The notes below the pieces were generated by a model. The model was not told the origin of the DNA. It saw only the letters and a list, made by a program, of their open reading frames with translations, and did not search any database. From the NCBI GenBank assembly GCA_045802605.1, contig JBJMQS010000035.1:1-64000 (forward strand): a DNA stretch of 64,000 nucleotides. The letters run 5' to 3'. A program made the position numbers and the translations under genes. This document shows positions 57,166 to 64,000 of the stretch, piece after piece; within the stretch, counting starts at the first letter, position 1; every line of letters begins with the position of its first letter. This DNA is from JBJMQS01 sp045802605 (GTDB lineage Bacteria > Planctomycetota > Planctomycetia > Gemmatales > Gemmataceae).

Positions 57166-58187
57166 GCGGCCTCCTCCGGCTCATCCAGCATATCGTCCCG
57201 CTCGCCCTCGAACTGGGTGCGAACGGTGGTAGCCTCGATGCCATGTTCGGTCAGCCAGCGGGCCAGTGCGTCGCTGTAGCCATGAGTGACCCAGACGCGC
57301 TCGGCGCCGGTCGCCGCAATGGCTGACTGCAGTCCGGGCCAATCTGCGTGATCAGACAACACGAAGCCGCGATCGACGGCCCGGCGCCGGCGAAAGCCGC
57401 GCACCTGCATCCAACCCGAGAGGTAACCTGTCGACGGGCCGCCGAACCGCCGCAACCAGGGCGAGCCCTGCGCCGATGGCGGGGCGACAATCATTGCGCC
57501 GGCCCAGGTCGTGCCTTTGGGCATATCGATCGCCGAGCGAGTCTCGGGCAGAGCCACGCCCGCGTCACGATAGACTTGCGTCAGGCGCTCGACGGCGCCA
57601 TGCGTGTAGATGGGGCCGATGGCTGGGTCGAGCCCGGCGAGCAACCGTTGTGCTTTGCCAAGCGCGTAGGCGAAGAGCATACTCGCTTCACCGGCATCGA
57701 GGTTGGCACGCCACCATGCATTGATGGCTGCGAAGATCTCGCGCTCGGATCGCCAACGATAGATCGGCAAACCGAACGTGGATTCGCTGACAAACAGATC
57801 GCAGCGGATTGGCTCGAAGGCCGTGCAGGTCGGATCGAGCTCGACTTTGTAATCTCCGGAGACGACGCACACTTCGCCGCGATGTTCGAGCCGCACCTGC
57901 GCTGACCCCAGCACATGGCCAGCCGGATGGAGGGAGAGGCGCACGCCGTTGACGTCAATCGATTCGCCATAATCGAGCGATTGAATATTGGCATCATGTC
58001 CCATGCGATATCGCAGGACGCCGACGCCAGGTTTCGCGGCGAGATATTCCCGCGAACCGGGCCGGGCATGATCGGCATGAGCGTGGGTAATGACCGCACG
58101 ATCGACCGGCTCCCAAGGGTCGATGAAGAAGCCGCCCGCGGGGCAAAACAGGCCACAATCCGTCCGTTGGAGCAGTTCACTTGGCAC
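57162..58187 (-). CDS. Ligase-associated DNA damage response exonuclease, MBL fold
   Basis: The 341-residue product is a metallo-beta-lactamase-fold nuclease of the SNM1/CPSF type. HxHxDH is at H35-A-H37-A-D39-H40, with later ligands in HPAGHVLGSAQVRL and VSGDYKVE. FVLSDHADWPGLQ and WVTHGYSDAL near the end match the beta-CASP-like closing motifs. It probably acts on damaged 5' ends. It is the first gene of the operon; its start lies 139 bp from a large repeat that separates it from a divergent gene. Confidence 0.96.
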   Translation of the reverse strand: MPSELLQRTDCGLFCPAGGFFIDPWEPVDRAVITHAHADHARPGSREYLAAKPGVGVLRYRMGHDANIQSLDYGESIDVNGVRLSLHPAGHVLGSAQVRLEHRGEVCVVSGDYKVELDPTCTAFEPIRCDLFVSESTFGLPIYRWRSEREIFAAINAWWRANLDAGEASMLFAYALGKAQRLLAGLDPAIGPIYTHGAVERLTQVYRDAGVALPETRSAIDMPKGTTWAGAMIVAPPSAQGSPWLRRFGGPSTGYLSGWMQVRGFRRRRAVDRGFVLSDHADWPGLQSAIAATGAERVWVTHGYSDALARWLTEHGIEATTVRTQFEGERDDMLDEPEEAA

Positions 58188-58325
58188 AGGATCACAAAGT
58201 GCGAATCGAATGCCGAAATAAACCGCAGAACCCGTAAGAGGTTATGCCTGATCAAGTGAAAGCCGGCACAATCGGCGGAGATTAGCGGCGAGGAAAAGCG
58301 TAGGCTATATTTCCTCGTGGTTTTT

Positions 58326-58460
58326 CCTCGTTCCCAAGCTCTGCTTGGGAACGCACTGACGCGAAGCTCCGCTTTGCCCAGAGACTCCGCCCCTTTGCCA
58401 AAACGAACGCGAAGCAGAGCTTCGCGGACTTGCGTTCCCAAGCAGAGCTTGGGAACGAGG
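58326..58460. repeat. Compound palindrome, CGTTCCCAAGC family
   Basis: Outer arms of 30 bp (58326-58355 and 58431-58460) are exact reverse complements. Each arm is itself a palindrome, GTTCCCAAGC and GCTTGGGAAC around TCT or AGA. Between them is another diverged pair, GCGAAGCTCCGCTT and GCGAAGCAGAGCTTCGCG. The right end, GAACGAGG, is the only ribosome-binding-like sequence before the ATG at 58466. A single short unit of the same type is at 3151-3180. Confidence 0.92.
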
Positions 58461-58465
58461 ATGAT

Positions 58466-59281
58466 ATGAGCAAATCCCCAGATGATCTCGATGCGTTCGT
58501 ACGCGGCCGAACCGTCCTGTTGAGTCCGGCGCGGAGGTTTATTTGTGATTTGATGCACTTTGCTAAGAAAGTGCCCAGCATTCCCATGCAGCGGCGAATG
58601 GCGTTGGGTGAGTTGGTCGCCGCGCGGCGGACCTGGCCGCGCCGCCTCACCTGGCGCTGCATCTTCGCCAAGGCGATGGCGATTCTCTCAGAACGTCGTC
58701 CGGAATTGCGCCGAGCTTACATGAAATCGCCGTTCCCGCGGCTATACGAACACCCGTTTGTGATCGCCAATATTGCCTTTGAGCGCGAGTATCGTGGCGA
58801 CACATGCGTGTTCATAGGGCGGGTGCCGCTACCGCAAAGGCTGTCGCTGGCCGATCTTGACCGGCGAATTAGCGAATTTCAAACGAATCCGGTGCGGGAC
58901 ATTCCAGAGTTTCGTACGCATTTATTCTTGAGTCGTTGGCCTTGGCCAGTCCGCCGGCTGGTATGGTGGGTGGGACTAAATGTGTCGGGGTTGTATCGCT
59001 CGTGGTTTTACGGCACGTTTGCGATCAGCGTGGTCGCCGCGCTAGGCTCGTCGAGCCTGCACCCGCTTTCGCCGTTGACGACAATTTTGAACTATTCGCC
59101 GTTTGCAAACGATGGCTCGCTAGACGTTCGGCTCGTATATGACCATCGAGTCTTCGATGGCGCCATGACCGCCCGATTCTTGTCGGAGTTAGAGCAAATC
59201 CTTTGCAATGAAATTCTGGCTGAGCTGCGGGCCGGGCCTCCGAGTGAAGAGGTCGTGCAGTCAGCCGTGGCAGCGAGCTGA
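58466..59281 (+). CDS. Stand-alone protein of the 2-oxoacid dehydrogenase E2 acyltransferase fold
   Basis: The 271-residue product begins MSKSPDDLDAFVRGRTVLLS at ATG 58466. The C-terminal segment LVYDHRVFDGAMTARFLSELEQI contains HRVFDG, the catalytic His and Asp motif of E2 acyltransferases and chloramphenicol acetyltransferase. The lipoyl and subunit-binding domains of true E2 are absent. It therefore probably transfers an acyl group but is not part of a standard dehydrogenase complex. The GAGG in front of the start codon is the end of a repeat. Confidence 0.82.
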   Translation: MSKSPDDLDAFVRGRTVLLSPARRFICDLMHFAKKVPSIPMQRRMALGELVAARRTWPRRLTWRCIFAKAMAILSERRPELRRAYMKSPFPRLYEHPFVIANIAFEREYRGDTCVFIGRVPLPQRLSLADLDRRISEFQTNPVRDIPEFRTHLFLSRWPWPVRRLVWWVGLNVSGLYRSWFYGTFAISVVAALGSSSLHPLSPLTTILNYSPFANDGSLDVRLVYDHRVFDGAMTARFLSELEQILCNEILAELRAGPPSEEVVQSAVAAS

Positions 59282-59286
59282 TCCGC

Positions 59287-59733
59287 TCAATCCCAAATGG
59301 TTGACTCGTCGATCTCCAATCGATGCTTGTTGAAGAGGACCCGGACTTCCTCTTGGTATGGCATGGTTTGATGAATGTTTGACTGTTCCGTGAGGTACTG
59401 CTGCACGTTTGGCAGATTGTCCGTGGACGCCGAGAAGGCGACGAACTCTTTTTGCCAAGTGAATCCCTTTTGCTCCGTGTGATTCTGGCGAATCCATTTT
59501 TGCGACCCCGCTTTGATTTTCTTGACGAGGTCAGCGACCGACCAATCTTCGGAATACTTCATTACGAGATGGACATGGTCCGTCCCGCCCCCGGCCACCA
59601 AGAGGTCGCCCTTAAACTCCGTCATAATCTGCGCGATCTGTTCGTAAAGCTGCATCTGCCAAGCCGCATCAATCGATGGCGTGCGGTCTTTGGTGGAAAA
59701 CATGACATGTACGTAAAGCGCGGTGGTTGGCAT
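59287..59733 (-). CDS. IS200/REP-associated Y1 transposase-like protein
   Basis: The 148-residue product has the HUH motif H53-V-H55 in GGTDHVHLVMKY and the catalytic tyrosine Y113 in VQQYLTEQ. WQKEFVAFSASTDNL is a typical core block. The protein is the size of IS200-type TnpA and of RAYT proteins. No tnpB gene is present, and no clear left or right IS ends were recognised, so it may be a domesticated RAYT linked to REP-like palindromes. The ATG at 59733 is chosen because the upstream residues in the longest frame are unlike the family. It is convergent with the gene at 58466. Confidence 0.9.
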   Translation of the reverse strand: MPTTALYVHVMFSTKDRTPSIDAAWQMQLYEQIAQIMTEFKGDLLVAGGGTDHVHLVMKYSEDWSVADLVKKIKAGSQKWIRQNHTEQKGFTWQKEFVAFSASTDNLPNVQQYLTEQSNIHQTMPYQEEVRVLFNKHRLEIDESTIWD

Positions 59734-59792
59734 GATCGTCTCGCAACAAATGCTGTTTGTTGCGGAAAATTGTATTAGCGAACGGCGGACAT

Positions 59793-62417
59793 TCACTCCC
59801 CAGTCGGCCCGTCCTGCGAGCTGGGCCGCTTCCACCAGTCCAGCAATAAGGCCACTCGAGAGTCCAGCCGGACCGTCTGTGTGATGATGTCCGCCCGCTC
59901 GCCGTCGGTGAGATACCAGGAGAGCGAGGCCTCGCCGCGGTATTCGAACGCCACGGTCGTGAAAAACGGCGTCCCCGCGCGGTTGTCGTAGGTCAATTTC
60001 ACTCGTCGCAGCAATTCTTGGGGATCGACAACACGACGTTGGCGGAATTCCGCCAACAGAGCCGCTTCATCGGCTGGCGTGATGCGGACGCTGGCGGCCT
60101 TCAGGTCCGCTTCGCGCAGGAGCCGATCCACCCACTGGTGCGGCCGATCGTCCAATTGAAAGCCCGGGAGGTCACGCTGGGCAGTCCGGCGATCTTCATC
60201 ACTCAAGTTGGTCGGATCAATGAGATTCAAAAGCTCAAAGAGTCGGTCTCGCTGGCCTTTGTTCGCCGTTTGCATGCGATCGAAGATCGCCTTGCGGAAC
60301 TGTTGCAGCTTTGCCGCTCCATCGGAGGCCTGGCACAGCTTGGCCACGAACAGGGCAGCGATTTGCCGCTCCTTCGCTCGTTTCAGGATTTCCAACTCCG
60401 CGGATCGCAGGTGATCGCGCATGGGCCGCGTCTGCAGTTCGCTGATGAGCTGCTGGCTGAGGATCTCTAAAAGGCCGTCATTGCGATAGGTGGACGAACT
60501 CACGCGGGCGGTGGCCAAGGCGACTGCAGGGGTCGAGACGACCTCCAGACCACGGCTCAGGGCGTTGGAGCTATCGCAATAGGTCTCGTCCATCTTCCGC
60601 GATCCTTCGCTGTCGCCGTCGCGGATTTGGATCAGCACGATCTTTGAGACGTGCCGTCGCAGCCAATCGCGATTGGAGCCGCTGAAGAGCCAGGAGGCCG
60701 CCAGGCTGACGCCGTCGTTGTCGTAGTACCCAGCGTCAACGACGCGACGACGTGGCGTCGTGGGCAGCGTGGGAGCCGGGCTGACGTATGGGAAGGAAGC
60801 GCTCATCCGAGCCGCAGTGGCTAGGCGGAAACTATGCCGGATCCAAGGCTGCGGGAAGAGCCGGAAGAATTCGAACGACTCACGGGAGAAACGGTTCAGG
60901 TCCTTCTGAAGGAGCAATGACAAGTCGGTCTGTTCGTCGCGCTTTTCCTGCAGGATGCTGCCGTCGTTGGAGGCCACCCCGCGGAGGTCGAGGTTGGAGA
61001 TCAACAGCCGGCGACCATCCTCGACCAGCATCGGCGAGAAGATCAAGGAAGGCCGCCAACCGTCCTTCTCGCCCTCAGCGAGGCGATTCATGGGTTGATC
61101 GAGTGCTCCCTGCAAGTTGGCGGTCCAGGTAGCTTCGAGGGCCTGTCCGCGGTCACGGGGGCGGCCAAACGGCGAGAAGGTGGACCGCACGTCCTGGTAC
61201 GTCATCGCATGGACGATCGGCGACAGGCAATCGGTGGTGATCGCCGCATACTGCTCGTCGAGCTGGCGAACTGACCTCACGAGTGGTGACAGTGGGGGAT
61301 TAGGTAAGTTGGCGACGTAGTATGAGGCGCCGACCATTCCTCCCGACGCTCCGGTGAAGACGCGGATGTGACAAGGAAAGTCGATCTGCTCCTTAGCGAA
61401 GGCCATCTCGAGATGGTGCAACACCGCCGTGCTCCACGCGGCCGCGCGGATGCCGCCGCCGGAGACGCAGACCACCACAAGCGGTCGCTTCTGATGCGCG
61501 AGGTGTCGGCCACGCGTCTCTCCGCAGAAGTCGATCGCCTCGGGAGGCAATAGCGGCACGCGCACGGCGGGGTCGTAATCCTTCAGCGGCACAGGCGTTG
61601 CATAGAGCCTATCCAACTCGGGGTAGCGAAGCTGATAGGGGCTGATGCCGCCGAGATAGACGAAGCCCAGTAAGCCCAATGCCAAGGCCGGCTGTACCCG
61701 CGCCAGGAAGTACTGCAGGAAGCCATAGACGGCAACGAGGATGCCCAGAAGCGCAAAGACCCCAACGAGCGGCGAGTAAAAGCCCAGTCGCTCGAAGCCG
61801 AGGGCCGCATAGACGAGGATCGCGAATATCTGGGCCAAGACGGCCACGCCATGGACCGCCATGTCGAGCGGATGAGCCTTCGGCACTCGCAACAGACTCA
61901 CGCTCCAGAGGCCCTCGAACAACGAGTGTCCCAAGCGGGCAATCCACCCATCGGCGGCCTTACTCGTCTGCAAAATTGCCAATCCGAACAGATAAGTCCC
62001 GACTGCGACCAGAAAGCCGAGCCCCAGCCAGATGCCATGATGCGCCCCTTCGTGATAAGGCGCGAGCACTGGGCTCAATGGAAACAGGGTGAACGCCACA
62101 GCGCCAATGAGCCCGACCGCGTAGCTCAACGCCGGTCCGAGCCGACCAAACGTCAGCCGCTCTTCATGGGGAGTGTTGAGAGTTTCGAGAAGATAGCCGG
62201 CCAAGAGAACTTGGACGACGACGACTCCCATGGCGAAGCCGACGCCCGCTTGCTTGAAGATATCTTCGTGCCACAAGAGGTAGCGGATGCCGAATGCCTT
62301 GTGCAAATCAGGCACAAACACAAGAGCGACGACGACTGCGATCGCACCAACAAGCGGAATATGTCTGCAGAAATTGAAGAGAAACTGCGAGACGTAGAAG
62401 TTGATCGCGCTCCGCAT
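59793..62417 (-). CDS. Membrane-bound patatin-like phospholipase
   Basis: The 874-residue product has about 8-9 membrane helices in the first 270 residues and a large patatin-type domain after that. The oxyanion block VCVSGGGIRAAAWS is at about 317-330 and the nucleophile motif TGASGGMVGAS at about 356-366. The catalytic Asp is expected in VVDAGYYDNDGVSLAASW. The last about 250 residues are soluble with several helices. Membrane-fused patatins are known but not well studied; lipolysis of membrane lipids is the likely role. It is unlinked to other lipid genes here. Confidence 0.9.
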   Translation of the reverse strand: MRSAINFYVSQFLFNFCRHIPLVGAIAVVVALVFVPDLHKAFGIRYLLWHEDIFKQAGVGFAMGVVVVQVLLAGYLLETLNTPHEERLTFGRLGPALSYAVGLIGAVAFTLFPLSPVLAPYHEGAHHGIWLGLGFLVAVGTYLFGLAILQTSKAADGWIARLGHSLFEGLWSVSLLRVPKAHPLDMAVHGVAVLAQIFAILVYAALGFERLGFYSPLVGVFALLGILVAVYGFLQYFLARVQPALALGLLGFVYLGGISPYQLRYPELDRLYATPVPLKDYDPAVRVPLLPPEAIDFCGETRGRHLAHQKRPLVVVCVSGGGIRAAAWSTAVLHHLEMAFAKEQIDFPCHIRVFTGASGGMVGASYYVANLPNPPLSPLVRSVRQLDEQYAAITTDCLSPIVHAMTYQDVRSTFSPFGRPRDRGQALEATWTANLQGALDQPMNRLAEGEKDGWRPSLIFSPMLVEDGRRLLISNLDLRGVASNDGSILQEKRDEQTDLSLLLQKDLNRFSRESFEFFRLFPQPWIRHSFRLATAARMSASFPYVSPAPTLPTTPRRRVVDAGYYDNDGVSLAASWLFSGSNRDWLRRHVSKIVLIQIRDGDSEGSRKMDETYCDSSNALSRGLEVVSTPAVALATARVSSSTYRNDGLLEILSQQLISELQTRPMRDHLRSAELEILKRAKERQIAALFVAKLCQASDGAAKLQQFRKAIFDRMQTANKGQRDRLFELLNLIDPTNLSDEDRRTAQRDLPGFQLDDRPHQWVDRLLREADLKAASVRITPADEAALLAEFRQRRVVDPQELLRRVKLTYDNRAGTPFFTTVAFEYRGEASLSWYLTDGERADIITQTVRLDSRVALLLDWWKRPSSQDGPTGE

Positions 62418-62565
62418 CGGTCACCCGTCCGTGGGACCGGCGAGACAAACTCGCCGGCTCGCCAGCGCAATAATTCGGCGCGCACGCGAGGTAATCTCCG
62501 ATCATCATCGGCATGCCGACGGTATCGATTGCAGGAATTTTGTCACGAATTATGTCGTGATGCTC

Positions 62566-62593
62566 TTGTATTTTGCGCGATGGTAGTTACTAT
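62566..62593 (+). promoter_or_regulatory. Candidate sigma-70-type promoter for kamA
   Basis: TTGTAT (62566-62571) and TACTAT (62588-62593) are separated by 16 bp. Both hexamers are close to the -35 and -10 consensus, and the surrounding 60 bp are AT-rich compared with the window. The predicted transcript would have a leader of about 90 nt before the ATG at 62692. The region 62418-62691 has no other frame. Confidence 0.45.
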
Positions 62594-62691
62594 TCGACAT
62601 TTAATGGGCCGCGCGGTTGCATTGATCGTGCCGACTTTGACGGACCTAGTGATCGCGCAGGATTCCCCGAGCCTCTGGAGGCCTTCGCTGT

Positions 62692-64000
62692 ATGAGCGAA
62701 TCGCATGAGCGGACTGTGACGTCAAATCGTCCGCTCGCTTCACCTCCTTTTGACGATGAAGAGCCTCCGCAGCGTTCGCATCGTCATCCCGTCTGGCAGG
62801 ATGTCTCCGATCATCAATGGGAAGACTGGCGGTGGCAGAGTCAAAATGCCATCCGATCGGTCCGCCAATTGCGCGATCTGCTACCGTTCTCGCCGGAGGA
62901 GCTGGAGGTCATCGGATCGCTGGAAGCCGAATATAAGCTCGCGATCCCACCTTACTTCTTCTCGCTGATCGACCCCACCGATCCGAACGATCCGATCCGG
63001 TTGCAGTCGGTCACCTCACCGCTCGAAGCCCAGAATCCGAGTGGCTACGAGCTCGAAGACCCGTTGGACGAAGAGAAGGACATGCCGGTACCGGGGCTGA
63101 CGCACCGCTACCCGGACCGTGCCCTCGTCGTCACGACGCATGTCTGCACCATGTATTGCCGGTTTTGCACCCGCAAGCGCACCACCATGGTCCGCGACGG
63201 GTGGGACGCCATCAACCGCAATGACGAGCGGATGATTGAGTATGTCCGCGATCACCCGGAAATCCGCGATGTGATCGTCTCCGGCGGCGACCCTTTGACG
63301 CTGCCCCCGGCGAAGCTGAAATTCTTCCTCGATGGCTTTGCGGCCATTCCGCACGTGGACGTGATCCGAATTGGCACGCGAGTGCCGGTCACGCTGCCGC
63401 AGAAGCTCTTCGACGAATCGCTGATCGAAATGCTGGCCTCCGCCGGCAAAGTGTGGATTCAGACCCACTTCAACCATCCGCGTGAGATCACGCCCGAAGC
63501 CGCCCGTGCCTGCAAGGCACTGCTCTGTGCCGGCATGCCGATCAACAATCACACCGTCTTGCTCAAAGGCGTTAACGACGACCTCGAGACGATGCGGGCG
63601 TTGATGCGGGGCTTATTGCGGATCAAAGTGCGGCCCTACTACATCTTCCACTGCGACCCGGTCATCGGGGCGGGGCATTTCCGCACCTCGGTGTGGAAGG
63701 GCCTGGAGATCATGGAAGGCCTACGTGGTCACATGAGCGGCCTCGCAGTGCCGACCTATGTGGTCGATAGCCCGCACGGCGGCGGAAAGATTCCGCTGAT
63801 GCCGAACTACCTCGTGAGCGCGTCCGACGATGCGGTCGTCTTGCGTAATTACGAGGGGATGTTGGTGCGCTATCAAGCTGAGGATAAGCCGACGACGAGC
63901 CTGCCGGCCCGCACCCGCGGCGTCAGCGCGCTCATCGCCGGCAGCAAATCGGCCTTGGTGCCCGAGGGCAACGAACGCCTCGCCCGTCGGCACGATCAAA
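62692..64000 (+). CDS. kamA: Lysine 2,3-aminomutase family radical-SAM enzyme, 3' end outside window
   Basis: This frame is open from ATG 62692 to the window end (436 codons). GGAGG lies about 11 bases upstream of the start. The radical-SAM cluster is C152, C156, C159 in HVCTMYCRFCTRKR. GLTHRYPDRALVV precedes it, as in KamA. The PLP Lys lies in SPHGGGKIPLMPNYLVS (about residue 365). IPPYFFSLIDPTDPNDPIR is another family block. It interconverts L-lysine and beta-lysine, or is a close relative acting on another amino acid. The N-terminal 33 or so residues are longer and more polar than in the Bacillus enzyme. Confidence 0.95.
   Translation, partial: MSESHERTVTSNRPLASPPFDDEEPPQRSHRHPVWQDVSDHQWEDWRWQSQNAIRSVRQLRDLLPFSPEELEVIGSLEAEYKLAIPPYFFSLIDPTDPNDPIRLQSVTSPLEAQNPSGYELEDPLDEEKDMPVPGLTHRYPDRALVVTTHVCTMYCRFCTRKRTTMVRDGWDAINRNDERMIEYVRDHPEIRDVIVSGGDPLTLPPAKLKFFLDGFAAIPHVDVIRIGTRVPVTLPQKLFDESLIEMLASAGKVWIQTHFNHPREITPEAARACKALLCAGMPINNHTVLLKGVNDDLETMRALMRGLLRIKVRPYYIFHCDPVIGAGHFRTSVWKGLEIMEGLRGHMSGLAVPTYVVDSPHGGGKIPLMPNYLVSASDDAVVLRNYEGMLVRYQAEDKPTTSLPARTRGVSALIAGSKSALVPEGNERLARRHDQ

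Noticed and set aside
58326..58460. CRISPR-like array
   Set aside because: The repeated units are palindromic, two in number and inverted. There are no direct repeats with unique spacers and no cas genes.

Overview
The window looks like chromosomal DNA from a GC-rich planctomycete, probably of the Gemmata/Pirellula kind. The evidence is a DUF1559 prepilin-type protein, a phosphate-porin-like protein paired with a Cys-rich exported protein, many small secreted proteins of unknown function, and gene borders crowded with several families of long palindromic repeats. No rRNA, tRNA, CRISPR array, prophage or integron was seen. The only transposase is one small IS200/RAYT-type Y1 protein (59.3-59.7 kb).

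Layout. 0-3.4 kb: minus-strand secreted protein, DUF1559 protein and thiC, with thiC under a TPP riboswitch; a lone rpsR starts the plus strand. 3.7-7 kb: a lipoprotein whose signal peptide lies inside a palindromic repeat, a D-malate/tartrate-type dehydrogenase, an M48 protease and a VOC protein. 7-11.9 kb: a six-gene minus-strand operon (AtuA/DUF1446, AtuA-like small subunit, enoyl-CoA hydratase, GNAT, NTF2-like, SolA-type oxidase). 12-25.5 kb: mostly single genes (M20 and M28 peptidases, porin, P450, dual-specificity phosphatase, APC transporter with UspA-like tail). 25.7-34.3 kb: nuoHJKLMN, the membrane arm of complex I without nuoI, followed by a coupled unknown gene. 34.3-43.6 kb: TatD, ABC exporter, DJ-1, exported MsrB, GT87 and a three-domain LigD. 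43.7-47 kb: small proteins, TM2 protein and a PhyH dioxygenase. 47-52 kb: a minus-strand run from a MacA-like adaptor to a MacB-like permease with unrelated genes between. 52-58.2 kb: the four-gene ligase-associated DNA repair operon (PdeM, Lhr-like helicase, ATP-dependent ligase, MBL exonuclease), each joined by a 4-bp overlap. 58.3-64 kb: E2-like acyltransferase, Y1 transposase, membrane patatin and a lysine 2,3-aminomutase running off the end.

How it works together. The clear functional units are the NADH dehydrogenase membrane arm, the ligase-centred repair operon, the AtuA operon (probably catabolism of an acyl-CoA or branched substrate) and riboswitch-controlled thiamine synthesis. LigD and the ligase-associated operon mean that two separate ATP-dependent ligase repair systems lie within about 15 kb.

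The least described feature is the repeat landscape. At least seven families of inverted repeats sit at gene borders. Two begin with GTAG plus hairpin, as REP/BIME elements do. Several contribute functional bases to their neighbours: stop codons for five genes, a ribosome-binding site for one, and the signal peptide of one lipoprotein. No wholly new multi-gene system could be demonstrated from sequence alone.
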